Positions 8,318-16,028 of a stretch of DNA of 64,000 nucleotides are shown piece by piece (position 1 is the first letter of the stretch; every line of letters begins with the position of its first letter). The DNA comes from Gloeocapsopsis sp. IPPAS B-1203 (GTDB lineage: Bacteria; Cyanobacteriota; Cyanobacteriia; Cyanobacteriales; Chroococcidiopsidaceae), in assembly GCF_002749975.1 (NCBI RefSeq), contig NZ_PEIG01000022.1, forward strand, positions 16,535 through 80,534, in the 5' to 3' direction. The position numbers and the translations under genes are program-made. Under the pieces are notes generated by a model that was not told the origin of the DNA, did no database searches, and saw only the letters and a program-made list of their open reading frames with translations.

Positions 8318-8641
8318 ATGAGCTGCAAGTATAGGTTAACATTTAAAAACATCTTGGCAACTTTTTTAATATTGTCACTGACACCTGTAACAATGGCAGT
8401 TCAGGCAGAGGAAGTGAGCGATCGCCCAGAAAGCAACGTTGGACAAAACATCCGTTGTTCCGAAGCATCTCAAGCCGAACAATATTGGACGCCTGAGCGC
8501 ATGGAGCGTGCTGAACCACCATCAATGACGCGCCCTGGTTCTCCTAATCCTGATGCTCAACCTGAACCACCATCTAGCCCAGAAACGAGTGCTCCGAGTT
8601 GGAGTCCACAAGAAGATGTTCAGCCGCAAACAGAAGATTAA
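8318..8641 (+). CDS. Small secreted protein resembling a protease propeptide
   Basis: 107 residues: signal peptide (hydrophobic core LATFLILSLTPVTMAV, cleavage near VQAEE), then a short stretch with AEQYWTPERMERAEPP, then a disordered Pro/Ser/Glu-rich tail. The YWTPxRMxxAxP box also occurs (AAYWTPQRMREAKP) in the pro-region of the trypsin-like protease encoded convergently just downstream, at a similar distance from the signal peptide. No catalytic domain follows here. GAAGGG lies upstream of the ATG. I infer a stand-alone propeptide-like or protease-binding protein; it could also be a remnant of a duplicated protease gene. Confidence 0.62.
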   Translation: MSCKYRLTFKNILATFLILSLTPVTMAVQAEEVSDRPESNVGQNIRCSEASQAEQYWTPERMERAEPPSMTRPGSPNPDAQPEPPSSPETSAPSWSPQEDVQPQTED

Positions 8642-8642
8642 T

Positions 8643-8679
8643 AGAAGTAGTAAGTCACATTTCACTGCCTACTACTTCT
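8643..8679. terminator. Long-stem hairpin between convergent genes
   Basis: AGAAGTAGTA (8643-8652) pairs perfectly with TACTACTTCT (8670-8679), separated by 17 nt. It lies between the convergent small secreted protein and protease genes and could terminate both. There is no strong T run. Confidence 0.5.
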
Positions 8680-8717
8680 TATCAGTCTTATATCAATCTC
8701 AATCTGGCAATAAAATC

Positions 8718-9797
8718 TCAGGAGCCTCTTTGTATAGCATAGTTGCGTAAACTCAGAAAGCTACTACCAAAATAAGGAGAATACATTGCCCCTGGTTGAT
8801 GGTTGTACTTATAGCTATTGAGTCCATTGATTTGATTGATTGCTCCAAATCTATTAGGACTATACTTAACTAACCAGGGACCGCCACTTGCACCACCTGT
8901 CATATCGCAGCCAATACCAATTGGATTAGGATTACCTGAATCATTTACTGCATAAGGGGCAGCACAAACGATCATCCGTCTACCATCAAAGGGTGCAGCT
9001 GCAGGATAGCCAAAAGCGTGCCAGAATTGGTTACGCGGGGCATTTGCTAGAAAACCTAAAAACCCCACAACATTGTGAAGACGTCTGTTACCTTTGTCAC
9101 AAGCTTGAATTGCTCCTAGATCTTGAGCAAAATTACTATTATTGTGCCAACCAGATCTTGCGTAAAGCCCACATGATGACCATGTTCCATAAGGCGCTGG
9201 CACAGGAGTTCCTGGTTTGTAAGCAGGTACAAAGGTAACGTTAGTATGAAATCTTCCTTTGCCATCAGATACACAGTGTCCTGCTGTCCAAACGAGACGT
9301 TTATTTGTACTATTAACTGCTGACGCTGAACATACCTTATCTACGCCGTTCTCAGTAAAAAATACCTTGCCTATAGTTGTTTCAGGGTACTGCGTGTATC
9401 TGTTGAGATTAACAAAAGAGCGTGAGTACGCAAATGGGTAACTAGCAGCAAATGGAACAGAAGTTATCAATGAATTATTTGATAATTGCTCGCTGAGTCT
9501 CTCTAATTGAGAGGAAATTGGACCACCGCTAGGTGCGCTAACAGGTGGACCAGACGGCGATCGTTCAACTTGAGATGTTGGTTGAGGGAGAGTAGTACGA
9601 TTAATATTTACTGGCTTAGCTTCCCGCATCCTTTGTGGAGTCCAGTAGGCTGCGGCTTTATCTGCTTGTGCTATGGGTATATTTATGCCGACGTTACCAT
9701 TCGTTTGAGCAGTAGCAACTAGGGGTGTGAATGTTGTTAAAAATAAACTCGTGATTGTACCTGTAAAAGCAAAAGATTTGTATAAAATTTTAATCAT
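8718..9797 (-). CDS. Secreted trypsin-like serine protease (S1 family)
   Basis: 359 residues. A signal peptide ends near VATAQ. A pro-region follows with AAYWTPQRMREAKP and a Pro/Ser-rich linker. The chymotrypsin-fold domain starts near residue 120. The triad is visible: His in WTAGHCVSD (about 171), Asp in NFAQDLGAI (about 226), Ser in TGGASGGPWL (about 302). Six Cys in the domain suggest disulfides, in keeping with a secreted enzyme. The layout resembles bacterial V8/glutamyl-endopeptidase-like S1B enzymes with cleavable propeptides. It is probably activated extracellularly. A small secreted protein with a similar propeptide box is encoded convergently. Confidence 0.9.
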   Translation of the reverse strand: MIKILYKSFAFTGTITSLFLTTFTPLVATAQTNGNVGINIPIAQADKAAAYWTPQRMREAKPVNINRTTLPQPTSQVERSPSGPPVSAPSGGPISSQLERLSEQLSNNSLITSVPFAASYPFAYSRSFVNLNRYTQYPETTIGKVFFTENGVDKVCSASAVNSTNKRLVWTAGHCVSDGKGRFHTNVTFVPAYKPGTPVPAPYGTWSSCGLYARSGWHNNSNFAQDLGAIQACDKGNRRLHNVVGFLGFLANAPRNQFWHAFGYPAAAPFDGRRMIVCAAPYAVNDSGNPNPIGIGCDMTGGASGGPWLVKYSPNRFGAINQINGLNSYKYNHQPGAMYSPYFGSSFLSLRNYAIQRGS

Positions 9798-10479
9798 GTT
9801 TCCGTAACTCCTCGTGTAACGTGTGATTATCTTACTGGCAAAGTCGATAGATGTAGGATGACAACTACAGCTAGTTTTGGATAATTGCAGATTTACTTAA
9901 GAAATCAATAAAGTTAGCAGTGACCTCATCAACTACAAAATGCTTTTCAAATCAGCCTGGAGTCAATCCGCAGCTAACTTAATGACAAAAATGCTTACCT
10001 GTTCAATAACTTCTAGTGAGCAGGAATCAAAATAATTTACAAAACTTCTTTATGCTATTGTTAGGCTTGTCATGCTAATTCTTCTCTACTCCTCAATTAG
10101 AACTCGGATTCGTTTAATCTCCTTCAAATTTTATAGAAGTAGAGAGAATAATTCGTTTCAGATTTTGACCTTGCTAATTGCCGATTTTGCCTAACCTAGT
10201 TGCATAAAACTGTAATGGAAGCGTACCATGGCAGAGGTAATGATTAACGCAAGATATATATCTTGCATCAAGGCATAAGGTAGGCTTCAAGCCTACCTCA
10301 CAAATCTATTTAATAACTGTGAAATGGACGCGCTTTCCCGTCCATCTTTTCTATGGGCAAAATTTCAGGCAAAGCAATTAGTTACTGATTATTGTAAGTT
10401 TGAGTCACTAATTTGAATAGTAATATTTTTATAATAGTCGTAGCTTTATTAGTGTTGACCTTAATTAGGAATTCAGAGA
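9798..10479. other. Intergenic region with palindromes, no recognised gene
   Basis: 0.68 kb between the protease and the receiver gene. No ORF with coding character was found. The right third holds three closely spaced palindromes (annotated separately); the left part presumably contains the protease promoter. Confidence 0.5.
10249..10345. repeat. Cluster of three perfect palindromes
   Basis: Within 97 bp: GCAAGATATATATCTTGC (10249-10266, fully palindromic), GGTAGGCTTCAAGCCTACC (10279-10297, 9-bp arms around one base), and ATGGACG...CGTCCAT (10324-10345) followed by CTTTT. The second and third resemble dispersed cyanobacterial hairpin units and intrinsic terminators. Confidence 0.6.
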
Positions 10480-10923
10480 CTATGCCGAAGGCAAAAAGAA
10501 AGAAAAAGAGTTATGTATAAAGTGATAAATTTTAGTTTCTAAATCTTCAACGACTATTGGCTTTTCCATAAAGTCGTTACATCCAGCGGCTAGTGCTTTT
10601 GCTTGGAACAAATATTGGGGTAAACTAGTTACAGCAATAATTGGACATAACGTGTGTTGACGTAACTGCTGAGTTAAAGAAATACCATCGGTTTCTGGTA
10701 ACATCAGTTCTAATAAAATCAGTGTTGGCTTGTGGGCGATCGCCAACTGCAACGCATTTTGACTATTTGTCGCCGTCAGCACACCACACCCATAAACTTT
10801 AATAATCTCAGTTGTTAACGTTAAACTATCTAGATCGCTATCAACAACTAAAACAAGCGAATTTTCTCGGTCGGGAAAGAAATAATCTTCTGGTGAAAAA
10901 TGTTTTAAGTTCACAGTAAGCAT
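10480..10923 (-). CDS. Single-domain response regulator with Glu at the phosphorylation site
   Basis: 147 residues; a CheY-like receiver domain spans about residues 20-138. Acidic pocket VVDSD, switch Thr in IIAVTSLP and the conserved Lys in FMEKPI are present, but the phosphoacceptor strand reads LILLELMLPETDG, so the usual Asp is Glu (about residue 69). Such a change removes normal phosphorylation and may mimic the active state. There is no output domain, so it would act by protein contact. No kinase is adjacent; the nearest hybrid kinase is 5 kb away. Confidence 0.87.
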   Translation of the reverse strand: MLTVNLKHFSPEDYFFPDRENSLVLVVDSDLDSLTLTTEIIKVYGCGVLTATNSQNALQLAIAHKPTLILLELMLPETDGISLTQQLRQHTLCPIIAVTSLPQYLFQAKALAAGCNDFMEKPIVVEDLETKIYHFIHNSFSFFLPSA

Positions 10924-11333
10924 TGTCGTTGAGTTCCTCTACACATGCCAGCTAAGCCCTGAAATCTGTGTGAGATCTACAGCCATGCCTGAGGAAGAAC
11001 GAGGCATTTCCAAACATGTTATACCTGCGCTTGAGATTGGCTAGGAGTTAACTTGCCCAGCTATCAATCCTTGCATTCCAAAATAATCAGCAAGTGAATA
11101 GGCTTATATTCGGGTACACGTTATAAAATAACCATTTTTGGCTATAATTGTGATAACTTTATAATTATTTAACTAATAGAGTTACTTTTTTGTTGTCAAG
11201 TATACTGTTTATATTGTGTAAAGCTGATTTTTGTTGCCTTGGAAACAGGTAATAAAGAGTTGAGAAAAATATTCAATTTAACACTCAAAACTGTTGACAC
11301 GTCTTTGAGTTAAATTTATTTTCATCTTATTAC
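10924..11333. other. Intergenic region without a recognised gene
   Basis: 0.41 kb, strongly AT-rich to the right. A short inverted repeat (ATGCCT...AGGCAT, 10985-11007) is the only structure noticed. It should carry the promoter of the receiver gene. Confidence 0.45.
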
Positions 11334-12740
11334 TTATTTGGGACGGATCTGCTTATGTAGTTGCTCTGCTTTTTCCAGCAATTGTTCGCTTCCAGCTTCA
11401 GTAATACCTTTGACGTAATTAATTTTGACTTCTTCTAACATATCAATCAACAAAGATTGAATTTCTTGAATATTGTGTTTTTTTTGTAATTCGTTTTCTA
11501 AAGCATCACGTAAGTTTCTCCCCAAGCGGGCGGTAAGTTCAGCACCTACAGAATCTTGCATTGAATTTGTGAGGTTGTTGTATGTCACACTAAATATAGC
11601 TTTAGCTAATCTTTTAGTTTGATTTTTACCAACATTACGCAAACCTGGGATGTATTGTAGTGCGCGGTTTCCAGGAAGCTGATGCAGTGTACTAGAAAGA
11701 CTATGATGAATGAGATTTTCGATATCAGGTTGTACTTGAGGCAAAACATCGTAAACAGCGATATGAAAAAGGCGTGAAGCGATCGCACTCATCTCATTTA
11801 CATTATTAACCTGTACATAAGGTTTGCGCAGTTCTGGATGCAACAACCATCGAAATACATCTCCCTTGCGAATTGAATTTTGCATTTGTTCAACAATTTG
11901 AATTCCTGCCATTTCCGTTAGTTCTGCCGCAAAACCAATGACAAAATCTCGTTGTGCTTCGGCACGAAGAGGGTCAAGATTCAATAAGCCAGTATGGTAG
12001 AGACGCACTGAGACCGGAAGGACACGCAATAATCGCCAAAAAGGTAACAGTAAAAACAAGTCGTACCAGCGCCTTAACGTTGCTTCTAGCCAACTTAAGT
12101 AAGGATAACGACGACGAATTGCCCTCACCCGTGCAAAAAGATCGAGCGCAAAAATCAGTACAAATGGTAAATCGAGTAGCCAGAAATGGTTTGTTGGTGT
12201 ATCAAGTCGGTTAACACTGCGATAGTAATTGGTTTGCATCAAGGGGCGAATTTGCGTATCCCAAAATTCCATTTCCTGCTGCCAACCTGCTTGCGTGAGA
12301 TATAGTGGACTCCAAAATCTTGCAAAAGCATCTCTAGCTAAAGTTTCCCCAGTGCGCACTCGTAGACGTTGCTTGATTGTTTCAAACTGACTACTTTTGT
12401 AAGCTGCTGCAAAAGGATTATCTTCAATCAGTGTTTGACTCAGGACACGTACTTGCGCAAGTGAACTTGCAGTTTCAGGTGATTGCAATCCGCTGACAAC
12501 AACTTGCGCCTCTAAAGCTGCAACTTGGGCAAGATAATTTTCAGTTTCAGGATGCGGTTGAATGCCTTTGACCGGATCGTAAAGCCGTGTCAAGCTAGGA
12601 ATTATCTGTAGATAGAAGTCGCGACTATACAAGTACGTTAGGTCAAAAACAACTAACAGCAAATTAATCAAGGCGAGAATCGCAATCCCACGTTCTCGCC
12701 AAGGGTAGCGTCGCTCGAAATATGGTTTAATTCTTGCCAT
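11334..12740 (-). CDS. Conserved cyanobacterial membrane protein of unknown function
   Basis: 468 residues. One membrane segment lies near the N-terminus (IAILALINLLLVVFDLTYLY), followed by a soluble helical region. A second hydrophobic cluster at about residues 185-250 (FWLLDLPFVLIFALDLFARV, LFLLLPFWRLL) probably forms two helices. The C-terminal half is helical and charged without recognisable catalytic motifs. The basic N-terminus (RIKPYFERRYPWRER) should be cytoplasmic. I do not recognise a named domain. The gene is isolated, with several hundred bases of non-coding DNA on both sides, so context gives no function. Confidence 0.75.
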   Translation of the reverse strand: MARIKPYFERRYPWRERGIAILALINLLLVVFDLTYLYSRDFYLQIIPSLTRLYDPVKGIQPHPETENYLAQVAALEAQVVVSGLQSPETASSLAQVRVLSQTLIEDNPFAAAYKSSQFETIKQRLRVRTGETLARDAFARFWSPLYLTQAGWQQEMEFWDTQIRPLMQTNYYRSVNRLDTPTNHFWLLDLPFVLIFALDLFARVRAIRRRYPYLSWLEATLRRWYDLFLLLPFWRLLRVLPVSVRLYHTGLLNLDPLRAEAQRDFVIGFAAELTEMAGIQIVEQMQNSIRKGDVFRWLLHPELRKPYVQVNNVNEMSAIASRLFHIAVYDVLPQVQPDIENLIHHSLSSTLHQLPGNRALQYIPGLRNVGKNQTKRLAKAIFSVTYNNLTNSMQDSVGAELTARLGRNLRDALENELQKKHNIQEIQSLLIDMLEEVKINYVKGITEAGSEQLLEKAEQLHKQIRPK

Positions 12741-13065
12741 TATTTTGATCGCAGGGCGCGAGAGTAGGAGTGAGTGGCTGCTTTGGATACTTGATCGCTG
12801 CTCTTACAAGCTCTAGTGCCCACAATATCTAAGGTTTGTATTGAAAAACAAACGGTATGAGGCAAGTGAAGTTCACTTTGTTTTAGTATAGCTATTGCAA
12901 TTTACTAACAAAACTGGTAATGTTTACCATATAATGAGGCTTTAAAAGAAAATAAAATTAAAGCTTAATGACCCAGTATAAAAATATAGTACTAAGTTGT
13001 AAAAGCAATGTCGAGAGCTTAGTAAAAACTCAACATTCTTTGTGCAAACAGAATCAGCACCGCTT
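12741..13065. other. Divergent promoter region
   Basis: 0.32 kb between the divergent membrane-protein gene and the GNAT gene. It is AT-rich with no RNA or repeat recognised and presumably contains both promoters. Confidence 0.45.
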
Positions 13066-13515
13066 ATGAGCCAAATTGCAATTAAAACTGCGAGTCCGCA
13101 AGAATGGCAGTACATACAAGAAATCCGGCGTGCGGTCTTTCAAGAAGAACAAGGAGTCGATCCGGCATTAGAATTTGACGGTAAAGATGAAATCGCTCAA
13201 CAGATTATTGCTTACATAGATACCCAGCCAGTAGGAACTGCGCGTGTGAGATATTTAGATGCGAAAACAGCAAAAATAGAACGACTAGCAGTGTTATCAA
13301 TTGCCAGAGGACAAGGAATTGGTAAGCGATTGATGCAAAAAGCGATAGAACTAGCGATAGAAAAAAAGATTCAAGAAGTTGTGATTCACGCTCAAGAATA
13401 TATAAAACTACTGTATCAACAACTCGATTTTATTCAAGAGGGAGAAACATTTGATGAAGCGGGGATTCCTCATGTAAAAATGAGGAAAAAATTAACGAAC
13501 AACGAGTGTGATTAG
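13066..13515 (+). CDS. GNAT-family N-acetyltransferase
   Basis: 149 residues from the ATG at 13066; an in-frame GTG at 13042 would add eight. Neither start has a clear Shine-Dalgarno sequence, and the ATG fits the family (first strand QIAIKTASPQEW). The acetyl-CoA loop is AVLSIARGQGIGKRLMQKAI (R/QGxGxG/K type), preceded by KIERLAV. The FQEEQGVDPALEFDG segment matches the YjdJ/ElaA-like subgroup. It acetylates a small amine or protein N-terminus; the substrate is unknown. The 3' end overlaps the glycosyltransferase start by 8 nt, so the two are translationally coupled. Confidence 0.87.
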   Translation: MSQIAIKTASPQEWQYIQEIRRAVFQEEQGVDPALEFDGKDEIAQQIIAYIDTQPVGTARVRYLDAKTAKIERLAVLSIARGQGIGKRLMQKAIELAIEKKIQEVVIHAQEYIKLLYQQLDFIQEGETFDEAGIPHVKMRKKLTNNECD

Positions 13516-15988
13516 GCTCAAACACAATCAAGCGCGAGGGCTGCTGATTCTAGCACTGATCTGGCTTGCAGGTGCGGTAAGCGATCGCATTTGGCTGAAT
13601 ATAGATAACTCAGTTCCCGCTTGGGATCAAGCTGATTACCTCAACGGTTCTTTAAATTACTGGCAAGCTTTACAGCAGATACAGTGGTTTAGTCGTGAAT
13701 GGTGGACAGATTTCTGGCATCTTTCTTCAAAGATACCGCCTGGAATATACACAGTTGCTGCGATCGTACAGCAAATTTTTGGTCGGGGAATAGAGCAAGC
13801 TACACTTATTCATTTAATATTTAGTGCGATTCTCCTCACTTCTGTTTATGGATTAGGTGTACAACTATTCAATAGAGAAATAGGCTTATGGGCAGCAGCA
13901 TTGTGTCAATTGTTTCCTAGTCTTTACCGCTACAGACTAGAATTTGTCTTAGATTATCCCTTGACTGCTGTAGTCACACTCTCTTTTTTGTGTTTAACAC
14001 TTTGGACTTTTAGTGCAAGCTTAATAGCACCGGTAAAATCTCGCTTATCTCCTAGCAAACAATGGTTGTGGGCTGCGGCTTTTGGGATTTCCTTCGGGCT
14101 AGCGATCTTAGTCAAACAAACCGCGTTGTTTTTTCTATTCGTTCCAGTACTCTGGGTAGGCATTGCCACATTGTATCGACGACAATGGCAGCGTTTATTA
14201 CAGTTAATCGCAAGTCTACTGCTATCAGTAGTGATATTCTATCCTTGGTATCGCACCAATTGGTTAACTGTCTTAACAAGTGGTAAACGCGCAACAATAG
14301 ATTCTGCAATTGCTGAAGGCGATCCACCTTTAAATACTCTTGCAGCTTGGACTTATTACTGGGAAATTCTGCCTTATCAAGTTTCTTGGTTATTACTTTT
14401 AGTACCAATCATCGGAATCCTTCTTTATTGGAAGCGCAAGGAAAAATATCATACCTCATTAGCTTGGTTAGCCATATTTTGGCTAGGTGCTTATTTTTTA
14501 TGTTCATTAAATATCAATAAAGATGAACGTTATGTTTTGCCTTACTTACCCGTTGTTGGCTTATTTTTAGCTTATGGTTTAACATCCTGGCGCGGACGTT
14601 GGGGAAATCGTGTTCGTTGGGGTAGTGTCACTTTGGCAGTACTACTGATGTTTCTCAATCTGTTTCCCCTAGGAGGTATAGGTCAAAGTATGACACAAGT
14701 GTTGAGTCCTAAAGCAGAACACTATGCTTTGGTTGGTTCTCGTTTACCGCATGCAGAAGTGATCGAAGAAATCATTCAACAAGCACCTTATTTACGCTCT
14801 ACCTTAGGAGTTTTACCATCTACTCCACAGATCAATCAACACAACTTTAATTACTATGGGGCATTACGAGACTTTCAAGTTTATGGGCGACAAGTTGGAA
14901 CGCGATCGCAGCAAATAGCACAAGATGCACGATCGCTTGATTGGTTCTTAACAAAAACTGGCGATCAAGGTTCAGTTCCCGCAGCCCAAGCAGAAATGGT
15001 GCAAACGATTGAGCGATCGCCTGATTTTAAAATTCACAAAAGTTGGGCATTACCTGACGGTAGCACATTAAATCTATATCGCGATCGCACTCCGGAGGTT
15101 GAAGTGACTTCAGTGCAAACGCCATTAGCAAATGTGAAACTCTTGCAAGTTACAGTACCTCAACAAATACAGCCTGGGATACCTGCGCCTGTCACCTATC
15201 AATGGATTGGTTCGTGGGATGAGTTGCAGTCTGGTTTAGTATTACTTGATTGGGATCAGGATACCAATTTAAAATCTCAATGGATACACGATCATGCAGT
15301 CGGAATGGGAAATCTGCATTCAGTCGTTCAAACTCATCAAGGCACATTTCAAGTAATTGAACGGATGGCAATGCTACCACCGGCAAATCTCCCCACAGGA
15401 ACTTATACATTAAAAGCAACTTACTTGAACCGTAATACAGGCGAAACTTATCCAATTGCTGTCCCGCTGGTGACTGTAAATATTGAACCAAATGCTGAAC
15501 CTGTTGCAGCACCTGAACTCGATTTATTAACACAGTTGCGGATTTTAGCTGCTACTTTACCCCAAGGACCAACAGCACTAGAATGGGTTTTTGAAGAAAT
15601 TGCCCGCATTAATCAATACGATCCAACGCAAGATTATTTAATGCAAACTCAACAAGCCTTAACCTATCGCCTACAGCAGGAATCACAAAATTTAGAGTGG
15701 GCGTATACTTTGGCTTTATCTAGAGTATTGAAACAACAAGTCAAAGAAGCGATCGCAGCTTTAGAAAAAGTCACTCAACTCGACGCTCAAAACCCTTATG
15801 CTTATGCCTATCTTGCTTTTGTCCATCTTTATAATTGGCACGGCGCACCTGCAGCAGCTGCCCTTAAAAATGCCCGTACACTCAACTCTAATATTCCAGA
15901 AATTCAAGTTCTCAGCAGTGTTGCTGCATTGTTACAAGGCAATCTTATAGACGCATGGCACTATTTTACAACCTGGCAGAACACGTAA
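13508..15988 (+). CDS. GT-C fold glycosyltransferase (family 39/ArnT-like)
   Basis: 826 residues with a GTG start inside the end of the GNAT gene. The N-terminal 400 residues contain about 10-11 membrane helices with the GT-C acidic motif in the first loop (PAWDQADYLNG) and the conserved ERYVLPYLPVVGLFLAYG segment near the end of the domain, as in dolichol/polyprenyl-phosphate-mannose-type transferases. The C-terminal 400 residues are soluble: an immunoglobulin-like or beta-rich region (about 520-650), then a helical region with TPR character (EWAYTLALSRVL, AIAALEKVTQLDAQNPYAYA). It likely transfers a sugar from a polyprenyl phosphate in the periplasm. Acceptor unknown. Confidence 0.83.
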   Translation: MIRLKHNQARGLLILALIWLAGAVSDRIWLNIDNSVPAWDQADYLNGSLNYWQALQQIQWFSREWWTDFWHLSSKIPPGIYTVAAIVQQIFGRGIEQATLIHLIFSAILLTSVYGLGVQLFNREIGLWAAALCQLFPSLYRYRLEFVLDYPLTAVVTLSFLCLTLWTFSASLIAPVKSRLSPSKQWLWAAAFGISFGLAILVKQTALFFLFVPVLWVGIATLYRRQWQRLLQLIASLLLSVVIFYPWYRTNWLTVLTSGKRATIDSAIAEGDPPLNTLAAWTYYWEILPYQVSWLLLLVPIIGILLYWKRKEKYHTSLAWLAIFWLGAYFLCSLNINKDERYVLPYLPVVGLFLAYGLTSWRGRWGNRVRWGSVTLAVLLMFLNLFPLGGIGQSMTQVLSPKAEHYALVGSRLPHAEVIEEIIQQAPYLRSTLGVLPSTPQINQHNFNYYGALRDFQVYGRQVGTRSQQIAQDARSLDWFLTKTGDQGSVPAAQAEMVQTIERSPDFKIHKSWALPDGSTLNLYRDRTPEVEVTSVQTPLANVKLLQVTVPQQIQPGIPAPVTYQWIGSWDELQSGLVLLDWDQDTNLKSQWIHDHAVGMGNLHSVVQTHQGTFQVIERMAMLPPANLPTGTYTLKATYLNRNTGETYPIAVPLVTVNIEPNAEPVAAPELDLLTQLRILAATLPQGPTALEWVFEEIARINQYDPTQDYLMQTQQALTYRLQQESQNLEWAYTLALSRVLKQQVKEAIAALEKVTQLDAQNPYAYAYLAFVHLYNWHGAPAAAALKNARTLNSNIPEIQVLSSVAALLQGNLIDAWHYFTTWQNT

Positions 15989-16028
15989 AATCTGTCATAC
16001 TTTATTTTACCCTGACCTCTGACTTTTG

